From the NCBI GenBank assembly GCA_934670025.1, contig CAKUOS010000010.1, positions 1 to 45,898 on the forward strand: DNA of 45,898 nucleotides. Direction: 5' to 3'. The notes beneath the pieces are model-generated. The model did not search any database and was not told where the DNA came from. It was given only the letters and a program-made list of their open reading frames with translations. Shown one piece after another: positions 32,395 to 39,416 of the stretch (positions are counted from its first letter, which is position 1; each line of letters opens with the position of its first letter). This DNA is from an uncultured Oscillospiraceae bacterium (GTDB taxonomy: Bacteria > Bacillota > Clostridia > Oscillospirales > Oscillospiraceae). The position numbers and the translations under genes are program-made.

Positions 32395-34389
32395 ATGAAC
32401 GTAATACTGCTCAACAACCGACAGGTGAAAATGCTGAAGGCGATCCTACAGGCACATGGCGATATTTCTCTTCAGGACGTGGTAGAAAAGTGCCGCATCC
32501 AGAACTGCGCCAAAACGGTGCGCTCGGATTTTTCGCGGATCCAGGACTTTGCCGCCGGCTTTCAGGTCGCTCTGTCGCTCAAACGCGGTGTGATCCATAC
32601 TGCCGCAGAGGAAAAGGACCTGCGCCATCTGGCGCAGGCGACCGTAGAGCTGTATAACAGCGCGAGCATCGCCTACACCGACGACCGTGTATCGCATATC
32701 GTGCTTGACTGCCTGTTGAGCCGTCCCATCCCTTCGCTTGACGTGTGGAGCGAGCGCTTCAATATCTCCCGGCCCTGCATCCAGCGCGATATGAAAAGCG
32801 TGCGGCAGTGGCTGGAGAAGGAGGAGCTGTCGCTGATTTCCTCGCCCGGGCGCGGCTACCAGCTGTCAGGCGGCGAATACCGTCTGCGCAAGGCGCTGGT
32901 CGTCTGGGCGCTGGAGCAGTACGGCAGCGATGTGATCTCGTTCGTCACGCAGAAGAGCAGCGACGCCTATCAGAGCGCCGTCTGGTACCGCCTGTTCGGC
33001 GATACGGACGTTTTGCAGCTTTTCCGCGTGCTGGCCGAGTTCAGCATGCAGAGCGATCTGGACGGGCAGAATGTGCAGTATGCCATGTTCGCGCTTTATG
33101 TCGCCATCATGCTGCACCGCGCCGCCTGCGGCTTCCCGGTCACCATTGACGAGCTTCCCGCCGGTCAGGATATGTTCTTTTCCGTCTCCATCCTGCGGCT
33201 GTCCGCTGCGCTGGAGCAGCAGCTGCATAGCGCCATCTCTCCCGTTGAGCTCATGTCGTTGCAGATCTTTTATCAGGAGCTTTCCCAGTCCGCGCCGCCG
33301 CAGCCCGGCGAAAAAAACTCGTTGCTGGAGGCCGGGCGGACCATCGTGGAGGAGCTTGCCTGCGCGGTGGAGCTGATGCTCGGTCTGCCGCTGAGCAGCG
33401 ACGCCAAGTCCTACGATGAGTTTTCCGAGCTCATCATGCGGATCCTCCGCGACCAGAAGCTCAGCGCAAGCAGTCTCAGCAGGATGGAGATCTCCAGCTT
33501 TGCCGCCACGTATCCCGCGGAATATGCGCTTGGGCAGCGGCTGCTGCCGCTGGGGCGGCAGATGCTCGGCGTCGAGCTGCCGGCTTCGGCGGCCGTGGAG
33601 GTGGGCGTCTTCATCGCCCTGCGCATGGAGCAGCGCATCTCGGCCAAGAAGAAGAAAAACGTGCTGCTTGTCGCGCCGGGCAATGTCTATCTGTCGCTGC
33701 TCAGCTACTGGCAGCTGGTCAATCGCCTGGGCGGCTTTCTCAACCGCATTGAGGTCGGCTCCTATCAGAGCGTCATCGCAAGTCCGCTGCCAAAGGACGT
33801 GGACTTTGTGATCTCCACCGTGGAGCTGCCGAATCTCGGACAGAAAAACATCGTGATCCCGCGCATGCTGAGCGAGGCCGATATCCTGCATCTGCGCCGC
33901 CGCCTGCTCGGCGAGGTCAGCCCGGAGGAGACCAGCGCGCTTGGCGGCGCGCTCAAGACCATTGCCTTTTACGATGGGCAGTCCCGCACCTCGGATGAGC
34001 TGTTCGAATGGATCGGCGCGCAGCTGGAGCAGGAAGGCTATGCCCAGAAGGGCTATTGCGCCGGGCTGCGCGCGCATGAGCAGATCTTCGGCTCCGGCAT
34101 TGAAACGCCGGTCCCGCTGGCCATTCCGCACACCGGTGCGGATCTGACGCGCAAGCCTGTTCTGGCGATCGTGGTCACGCGTCAGGCGATCCCCATCAAG
34201 CTCATTGCCTCCAGCCGCACCACGCCGACCAATCTCTTTCTCTTCCCGCTGTTGGAGCAGGAAAGCGCGGAAAAGGGTCTGGCATTTTATTCGGTCATCT
34301 CCCGGCTGCGCAACAAGAAGCTTGCCGCGGCGCTGTGCGCCTGTAAAAGCCGCGAGGACATCCTGCGCTTTGCCGCGCAGAACCTGTAA
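32395..34389 (+). CDS. PRD-domain transcriptional regulator with EIIB-like and EIIA domains (LicR/MtlR class)
   Basis: A 664-residue PTS-controlled activator. Two helix-turn-helix regions (about 5-65 and 105-160, the second with PSLDVWSERFNISRPCIQRD), two PRD domains (about 165-280 and 290-410), an EIIB-like domain (about 415-515) and an EIIA type 2 domain (about 520-664) are visible. The EIIA His is present (AIPHTG, H579). The EIIB-like domain reads VLLVAPGNVYLS near 423-434, so the phosphorylatable Cys normally in this loop is absent. The ATG has ACAGGAGG upstream; codons up to 32230 are leader. It probably activates both divergent operons according to PTS phosphorylation state (inference). 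Confidence 0.88.
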   Translation: MNVILLNNRQVKMLKAILQAHGDISLQDVVEKCRIQNCAKTVRSDFSRIQDFAAGFQVALSLKRGVIHTAAEEKDLRHLAQATVELYNSASIAYTDDRVSHIVLDCLLSRPIPSLDVWSERFNISRPCIQRDMKSVRQWLEKEELSLISSPGRGYQLSGGEYRLRKALVVWALEQYGSDVISFVTQKSSDAYQSAVWYRLFGDTDVLQLFRVLAEFSMQSDLDGQNVQYAMFALYVAIMLHRAACGFPVTIDELPAGQDMFFSVSILRLSAALEQQLHSAISPVELMSLQIFYQELSQSAPPQPGEKNSLLEAGRTIVEELACAVELMLGLPLSSDAKSYDEFSELIMRILRDQKLSASSLSRMEISSFAATYPAEYALGQRLLPLGRQMLGVELPASAAVEVGVFIALRMEQRISAKKKKNVLLVAPGNVYLSLLSYWQLVNRLGGFLNRIEVGSYQSVIASPLPKDVDFVISTVELPNLGQKNIVIPRMLSEADILHLRRRLLGEVSPEETSALGGALKTIAFYDGQSRTSDELFEWIGAQLEQEGYAQKGYCAGLRAHEQIFGSGIETPVPLAIPHTGADLTRKPVLAIVVTRQAIPIKLIASSRTTPTNLFLFPLLEQESAEKGLAFYSVISRLRNKKLAAALCACKSREDILRFAAQNL

Positions 34390-34438
34390 AGGCGCAGCGC
34401 CCGGCGCGTGGTTTTCATTACATGGAAAATAAAAGCCA

Positions 34439-34460
34439 CCCCGGTACGGATGTACCGGGG
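34439..34460. repeat. Short GC hairpin downstream of the regulator gene
   Basis: CCCCGGTAC and GTACCGGGG pair around a 4-nt loop, 50 nt after the regulator stop. It lacks a T run; it may still halt transcription weakly. Confidence 0.4.
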
Positions 34461-34481
34461 CGTTGAGACTGCAATGAAAAG

Positions 34482-34593
34482 GAAGTAATAAGGAATAGTG
34501 AAAAGTTAAGAGGTGTTGTGTGCCGCGCAGCGGCACGATTTCAATTCGCTGGCGCAGCCGACACCACACTTATTCACTCTTAACTTTTACTTC
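34482..34593. repeat. Inverted-repeat element in the gap between the regulator and molybdenum hydroxylase genes
   Basis: AAAAGTTAAGAG (34501-34512) is mirrored by CTCTTAACTTTT (34577-34588), with GAAGTAA near both outer ends and a GTGTTGTG/CACCACAC inner pair. The GC-rich centre has a further small palindrome (TGCCGCGCAGCGGCA). It looks like a non-coding mobile repeat. Confidence 0.55.
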
Positions 34594-34599
34594 TGACAC

Positions 34600-34640
34600 G
34601 CAAAAACCGCCCCGTTCCATCGGAACGAGGCGGTTTTTGC
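34600..34640. terminator. Bidirectional terminator between convergent operons
   Basis: GCAAAAACCGCC with CGTTCC folds back on GGAACG and GGCGGTTTTTGC, leaving a T run on both strands. It ends the hydroxylase operon (minus) and blocks readthrough from the sugar locus (plus). Confidence 0.85.
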
Positions 34641-34643
34641 GGT

Positions 34644-35150
34644 TCAGCGGACCTTTTCCGCTTCCTCGGGCTTGCCGAGACGGCGGAGCATCGTCTTTTT
34701 GACGGCGCGGAAGATGTTCTGATAGCCTGTGCAGCGGCACAGATGGCCAGACAGGAGCTTGCGCAGCTCGTCGTCGGTGTATTCCTTCCCGGCGTTTACG
34801 ATCTCCGTGGCGGTCAGGATGAAGCCCGGCGTGCAGAAGCCGCACTGGATGGCCGTTTCGTCCATGAATGCCTGCTGGATATCCGACAGCGTGCCGTCGG
34901 GGTTCATCAGGCCCTCGAGCGTGATGATGTGCTTGCCCTCAGCCCAGACGGCGAGGTACAGGCAGGTGTTGATGGCTTCGCCGTCGATGAGCGCGGTGCA
35001 GGCGCCGCATTCGCCGACCTCACAGCCCTTTTTCACGGACGTGAGACGGAAATCGTTGCGCAGCATATCCGTCAGACTTGCGCGGACGTCGACGACTTTT
35101 TCCACATCCTTGCCGTTGATGTTGCATTTGACCAGCGCGTACTGTGCCAT
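34644..35150 (-). CDS. Molybdenum hydroxylase, [2Fe-2S] small subunit
   Basis: A 168-residue iron-sulfur subunit of a xanthine-dehydrogenase-family enzyme. The plant-ferredoxin-type cluster uses C43, C48, C51 and C63 (GCEVGECGAC); the second cluster uses C103, C106 (CGFC), C137 and C139 (CRCTG). Both sets are complete, so it can carry electrons from the molybdenum centre to FAD. The ATG overlaps the stop of the FAD-subunit gene by one base (TGATG). It is the last gene of the operon and ends at a strong terminator. Confidence 0.95.
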   Translation of the reverse strand: MAQYALVKCNINGKDVEKVVDVRASLTDMLRNDFRLTSVKKGCEVGECGACTALIDGEAINTCLYLAVWAEGKHIITLEGLMNPDGTLSDIQQAFMDETAIQCGFCTPGFILTATEIVNAGKEYTDDELRKLLSGHLCRCTGYQNIFRAVKKTMLRRLGKPEEAEKVR

Positions 35151-36037
35151 CAGATCTCACCTCCACAGCGTTTGACAGATTCGATGAGCGCCCGTTTGGC
35201 CATCTCGACCGCGATGTGCTTGCGGAACGCCTTGCTCGCGCGCCACGAGTCGCGGGGGTTGATATCCTCGAGAACGGCTTTGGAGAACGCTTCGATGTTC
35301 TCCATCGTGACGGGCCTGCCGTTGACGGCGGCCTCGGCGCTCGGCGCGCGCATGGGCACCGGGCCTGCGACGCCGTAGGCGATGCGCACGCGGTCGAACG
35401 TCTTTTTATCCTCGGACAGGCGCACGTTGACGGAGCAGCCGGTCGTGGCGATCTCCATCGCGTTGCGCATACCGTATTTGATGTAGAAGCCCTTCGTGTT
35501 TTCCCACGAAGCCTTCGGGATCAGGATGGCGGTCTGGATCTCGCCTTCGGCGACGTTGATATCGACCGTACCGGCCTTGATATAGAAGTCCCTGATCGGC
35601 AGATACCGCTTGCCGTTCACGCCCGTCAGCTCGACGATCGCTTCCCATGCGTGCAGCGTCGAGGCCGAGTCGGCCGACGTCACGCCGTTGCAGGTGTTGC
35701 CGCCGATGGTACCGGCGTTGCGGATCTGCGGGCCGCCGACCATGTCGACGGCTTCGCCCAGCACGTTGCATTTTTCAATGATGATGGGGTTGTGCGTGAT
35801 GTGGGAGAACGTGGTCAGCGAGCCGATGCGGATATTCTCCTGCTCGTCCATGCTGACGCCGCGCATGGCGTCGATCTTCTGGATGGAGATGAGCTCCTTG
35901 CCGGCTCTGCGGCCCTCGCGCATCTGCACGAGCACGTCCGTGCCGCCGGCGATGATCTGCGCTTCCGGGTGCTCCAGACGGAGCTTCACGGCCTCTTCCA
36001 CGCTGTACGCTTCATAGAGCGCTTTCATATCATACAT
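35150..36037 (-). CDS. Molybdenum hydroxylase, FAD-binding subunit
   Basis: A 295-residue FAD subunit of the xanthine-dehydrogenase family. FAD-binding blocks IIAGGTDVLVQ (about 28-38) and GTIGGNTCNG (109-118) are present, followed by the CO dehydrogenase flavoprotein C-terminal domain. GGGGAGG lies about 12 nt before the ATG. The order Mo subunit, FAD subunit, iron-sulfur subunit is 16 nt and 1 nt apart, so all three are made together. Confidence 0.94.
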   Translation of the reverse strand: MYDMKALYEAYSVEEAVKLRLEHPEAQIIAGGTDVLVQMREGRRAGKELISIQKIDAMRGVSMDEQENIRIGSLTTFSHITHNPIIIEKCNVLGEAVDMVGGPQIRNAGTIGGNTCNGVTSADSASTLHAWEAIVELTGVNGKRYLPIRDFYIKAGTVDINVAEGEIQTAILIPKASWENTKGFYIKYGMRNAMEIATTGCSVNVRLSEDKKTFDRVRIAYGVAGPVPMRAPSAEAAVNGRPVTMENIEAFSKAVLEDINPRDSWRASKAFRKHIAVEMAKRALIESVKRCGGEI

Positions 36038-36053
36038 AGTCTGTGACCTCCCC

Positions 36054-38348
36054 TCAGTCCTGGATCAGGCCCGCTTCGGTGAATTTGGCGAAGAGGACGT
36101 GCGGCGTGATCGGCGTCTGATCGATGGCGACGCCGGTCGCGTGATAGATGGCGTTGCGGATGGCCGGTGCGGGCGAGCACGCGGGCGGCTCGCCGAGTGC
36201 CTTGGTGCCGTAGGCCGAGGTCGGCTCGTAGTTCTCGACGAATTCGGCCTCCAGCGTCGGATGATCCATGAACGTCGAGAGCTTGTAGTCGAGCAGGTTG
36301 TTGTTGAGCGGCTTACCGGTCTTTTCGTCGAACAGCAGCTGCTCGGACAGGCCGTAGCCGATGCCCATCGACATACCGCCGTGGACCTGCGCCTCGGCCA
36401 GCGCGGGGTTGATCAGCTGGCCGCAGTCGTGGACATTGACGATGTTCAGGAGCTTGACCTTGCACATCGGGATATCGACCTCGACCTCGGCGAATGTGCA
36501 GCCGAAGGAATAGGCGTTGTTGCGGATGGTGTAGGTCGACTCGGCCGTGATGTGCTCGGAATGGACGGGATTGTACTGCGCGGTCATCGCCAGCTCGGAC
36601 AACGGCATGAGCACGCGGCCGTCGGTGGTGCGGACGATGTTGGAGTCGATGATATCCATGTTGAACGTGGCCTGACGGGTCACTTCACAGGCGTATTCGA
36701 GGATCTTTTTCTTCAGCAGCTCGGAGGTCTGACGGATGGAGAAGCCCGCGACGTAGGTCTGACGGGAGGCGTAAGCGCCAAGGCCCGTCGGGGTCACGTC
36801 GGTGTCCTGGCAGGACAGCACGTGGACTTTTTTATAGTCCGCGAGGCCCACGATCTCCGCGCACATCTGCGCGTAGGCGGTGTCCGCGCCCTGGCCGATC
36901 TCCGTTTCGCCGACCTGCAGGTTGACCGTGCCGTCGAGATTCAGCTGCAAACGGCACGAGGAGGTTTCCAGCGAGATGGGGAACACGGCGGTGTTGTACC
37001 AGAACGTTGCAACGCCGATGCCGCGGCGGATGGGGCCGGTCTGGTTCTGATACGCCTTCAGCTTTTCTTCATAGCCGATGGCCTGCATGCCCTTCTCCAT
37101 ACACTGGCGGTAGGAGTCGGTATAAAGCTCGTTCTTGGAGAAGCCGTCGACGTAGCCGGGCTTCATCAGGTTCTGCCAGCGGTAGGCAAACGGCGTCATG
37201 CCGACGGCCTCGGCGCATTCCTCAGCGTGCGATTCGTCGGCGAACGATGCCTGCGGCATACCGTAGCCGCGCATCGCGCCGGCCGCGGGCCGGTTGGTGA
37301 AGACGGTATAGGCGTCGCCCTCAAAATTCGGGCAGGGATAGTGCTGGTTGAACGAGCCGAGCGCCTTTGCCACGATCGAGTGGCCGTGGGAGGCATAGCC
37401 GCCCTGATTGGAGAAGGCCTCGACCTTTTTCGCGGCGATGGTGCCGTCTTTGCGCAGCCACGAGATGATATGGAAGCGGATGGAATGGCGCACACGGTTG
37501 GAGACGAACGTCTCCTCGCGCGAACAGTCGAGCTTGACCGGGCGGCCATTGACCTGCGTGCAGCACCATGCGCACAGCGGCTCATACAGCGCGTCCTGCT
37601 TGTTGCCGAAGCCGCCGCCGATGTACGGCTTGACGATGCGGATGTCGCCCCACGGACGGCCGAGCGCCTGTCCGACGATGCGGCGCACGATGTGCGGGAT
37701 CTGCGTCGAGCTCGTCACGACCAGACGGCCGTTTTCCGCGTAGCAGAAGCAGCCGTGGTTTTCGATGTGGCAGTGCTGCACCGTCGGCGTCTCGTACCAG
37801 CCCTCGACCTTGATAAGACCGGGTTCCTGGATCGCCTCCTGATAGTTGCCTGCGGCGGCGGTCGTGTGCCTGAGGATGTTGTTGGGGAAGCGCTCGTGCA
37901 GCTGCGGCGCGCCGGGCTCCATGGCCTTCTGCACGTCCAGCACGAACGGCAGCTCTTCGTATTCGACCTCGATGGCGCGCACGGCCTGCATGGCCGCGAC
38001 CTCATCCTCGGCGATGACGGCACACACATCGTCGCCGTAATAGCGCACATGGCGGTTGAGAAGATGCCGGTCGGCGATGTCCTGATGCGACGGATCCATC
38101 GACCACGGGTGACCGGACGTCGGGAAGGGAATGTCCGGCACGTCGAAGCAGGTCAGGATCTTCACGACGCCGGGGATCTGCGCAGCCTTGCTGGTGTCGA
38201 CCGACTTGACAAAGCCGTGCGCGATCGTGGAGTGCTTGATCCTGACGATCAGCGCGTCCTTCGGCGCCAGATCATCATAGTATTTTGTCCGGCCGGTCGC
38301 CTTGTCAAAAGCGTCGACGCGGACCTCGCTCTTGCCTACGATGCTCAT
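36054..38348 (-). CDS. Molybdenum hydroxylase, molybdopterin-binding catalytic subunit
   Basis: A 764-residue catalytic subunit. Cofactor blocks IGGGFGNK and AAGAMRGYGMPQASF and the active Glu region LGEPPACSPAPAIRNAI match xanthine dehydrogenase and relatives, which hydroxylate purines, nicotinate or other aromatic heterocycles using water. Which of these is the substrate cannot be told from motifs. GGAGG precedes the ATG at 38348. The adjacent divergent nucleotidyltransferase gene is probably the cofactor-maturation partner. Confidence 0.93.
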   Translation of the reverse strand: MSIVGKSEVRVDAFDKATGRTKYYDDLAPKDALIVRIKHSTIAHGFVKSVDTSKAAQIPGVVKILTCFDVPDIPFPTSGHPWSMDPSHQDIADRHLLNRHVRYYGDDVCAVIAEDEVAAMQAVRAIEVEYEELPFVLDVQKAMEPGAPQLHERFPNNILRHTTAAAGNYQEAIQEPGLIKVEGWYETPTVQHCHIENHGCFCYAENGRLVVTSSTQIPHIVRRIVGQALGRPWGDIRIVKPYIGGGFGNKQDALYEPLCAWCCTQVNGRPVKLDCSREETFVSNRVRHSIRFHIISWLRKDGTIAAKKVEAFSNQGGYASHGHSIVAKALGSFNQHYPCPNFEGDAYTVFTNRPAAGAMRGYGMPQASFADESHAEECAEAVGMTPFAYRWQNLMKPGYVDGFSKNELYTDSYRQCMEKGMQAIGYEEKLKAYQNQTGPIRRGIGVATFWYNTAVFPISLETSSCRLQLNLDGTVNLQVGETEIGQGADTAYAQMCAEIVGLADYKKVHVLSCQDTDVTPTGLGAYASRQTYVAGFSIRQTSELLKKKILEYACEVTRQATFNMDIIDSNIVRTTDGRVLMPLSELAMTAQYNPVHSEHITAESTYTIRNNAYSFGCTFAEVEVDIPMCKVKLLNIVNVHDCGQLINPALAEAQVHGGMSMGIGYGLSEQLLFDEKTGKPLNNNLLDYKLSTFMDHPTLEAEFVENYEPTSAYGTKALGEPPACSPAPAIRNAIYHATGVAIDQTPITPHVLFAKFTEAGLIQD

Positions 38349-38435
38349 TCGGATACCTCCATACTGTGTTGCGAAAGGGCCGGCACGCGGCGCAGCTGCG
38401 CGGAAACTGCCAGAACCCCACTTTGATTTAATGTT

Positions 38436-38444
38436 ATTGTACCA
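38436..38444 (-). promoter_or_regulatory. Probable extended -10 of the hydroxylase operon
   Basis: TGG-TACAAT on the minus strand is an extended -10 about 90 nt before the ATG. The -35 region (TTTCTC, 17-nt spacer) is poor. Confidence 0.4.
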
Positions 38445-38531
38445 TAATCGGTTTCGAAGAGAAAGTGGAGATCATTATCCTAGTTTTTGAATAACGCTTT
38501 TTTCGCGTATATCGAAAAACAACGTGGTTTC

Positions 38532-38560
38532 TTGAAAAAATGTGCAAAAACGGGTATACT
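38532..38560 (+). promoter_or_regulatory. Promoter of the MocA-like gene
   Basis: -35 TTGAAA (38532-38537), 17-nt spacer, -10 TATACT (38555-38560), about 30 nt before the start codon. Confidence 0.75.
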
Positions 38561-38591
38561 GTTTTGTAGAGAATCACAAGGAGGGATCCGA

Positions 38592-39185
38592 ATGCGGCAG
38601 ACAAATGCGCTGCGCGTGGGCTGTCTGGTCATGGCCGCGGGCAATGGCGCGCGCTTCGGCGGCGGAAAGCTGACGGCCGTCTTCGCGGGCAGGAGCCTGT
38701 TTTCACTGGCACTGGAGGCCATCCCGGCCGGCACGTTCGCACGTGTGACCGTTGTGGCGCACGAGCCCGGGCTGCTGGACGAGGCCCGCGCGGCGGGCTT
38801 CGACACGATCTTGAACGACCGTCCGGAGGACGGCGTCAGCCGCACGATCCGCCTCGGGACCGAGGCGATGGCGGACTGCGACGGGATCTTATACATGGTC
38901 GCCGACCAGCCGCTTCTGCGGGCGCAGACGGTCGCGCGGATCGTGGATGCGTGGCTGGAAGCGCCTGACGGCATCGTGGGCGCGGCGCACGACGGCTGCC
39001 GGGGCAATCCCTGCCTGTTCGCGGCGCGGTTTTTCCCGGAGCTGTGCGCGCTCGCGGGCGACCGCGGCGGCTCGTCGGTCATCCGCCGGCACGAGGACGC
39101 GCTGCGCCTGGTCGAGACGGACGCGCAGGAGCTGTTTGACTGCGACACGCGCGAGGCGCTGCGCATTTTAAAGGGCGAGGTGTGA
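38592..39185 (+). CDS. Molybdenum cofactor nucleotidyltransferase (MocA-like)
   Basis: A 197-residue GT-A type nucleotidyltransferase. It opens with LVMAAGNGARFGGGKLTA, the NTP-binding loop of MocA/MobA/IspD relatives, and has ILYMVADQPLL and GNPCLF blocks characteristic of MocA, which adds CMP to molybdopterin for hydroxylases of the xanthine dehydrogenase family. AAGGAGGG precedes the ATG at 38592; the promoter at 38532-38560 rules out the longer frame beginning at 38487. It is divergent from the hydroxylase operon, which supports a role in maturing that enzyme. Confidence 0.85.
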   Translation: MRQTNALRVGCLVMAAGNGARFGGGKLTAVFAGRSLFSLALEAIPAGTFARVTVVAHEPGLLDEARAAGFDTILNDRPEDGVSRTIRLGTEAMADCDGILYMVADQPLLRAQTVARIVDAWLEAPDGIVGAAHDGCRGNPCLFAARFFPELCALAGDRGGSSVIRRHEDALRLVETDAQELFDCDTREALRILKGEV

Positions 39186-39231
39186 AACGCGGGAATTTTC
39201 GGCGCTTTTCCGGAATTTGCGGCATGAGGGG

Positions 39232-39260
39232 TTGACCCTTGGGCCGCATTTATTTATAAT
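39232..39260 (+). promoter_or_regulatory. Promoter of the corrinoid-activator operon
   Basis: -35 TTGACC (39232-39237), 17-nt spacer, -10 TATAAT (39255-39260). An inverted repeat GATATAA/TTATATC (39267-39286) lies at the expected transcription start, and a second TATAAT (39275-39280) is inside it. Confidence 0.8.
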
Positions 39261-39266
39261 GAAACA

Positions 39267-39286
39267 GATATAAGTATAATTATATC
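39267..39286 (+). promoter_or_regulatory. Inverted repeat at the transcription start, possible operator
   Basis: GATATAA and TTATATC are perfect mirror arms around six bases, starting 7 nt after the -10 box. The position fits a repressor site. Confidence 0.5.
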
Positions 39287-39350
39287 GAAGCGACCACGCA
39301 GGGGGCGGCGGAATGCGATCTGCGTATTCCACCGGCGACGGTTTCTTGGA

Positions 39351-39385
39351 GTGTATCTGAAACCTGCACCAGTTTTCAGATACAC
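39351..39385 (+). promoter_or_regulatory. Leader hairpin 32 nt before the corrinoid-activator gene
   Basis: A perfect 12-bp stem (GTGTATCTGAAA with TTTCAGATACAC) has an 11-nt loop CCTGCACCAGT. It lacks a T run and does not look like a cobalamin riboswitch. It may act in mRNA stability, translation control or as a protein-binding site. Confidence 0.55.
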
Positions 39386-39416
39386 CTTACAACAGACAAG
39401 AAAGGAACGCATCTCT

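Noticed and set aside
36099..38426. 775-residue open frame opposite the hydroxylase catalytic subunit
   Set aside because: Mirror of a gene whose motifs are intact on the minus strand.
39290..39416. Cobalamin riboswitch ahead of the corrinoid activator
   Set aside because: The leader is too short and lacks the conserved B12-box; only a simple hairpin is present.
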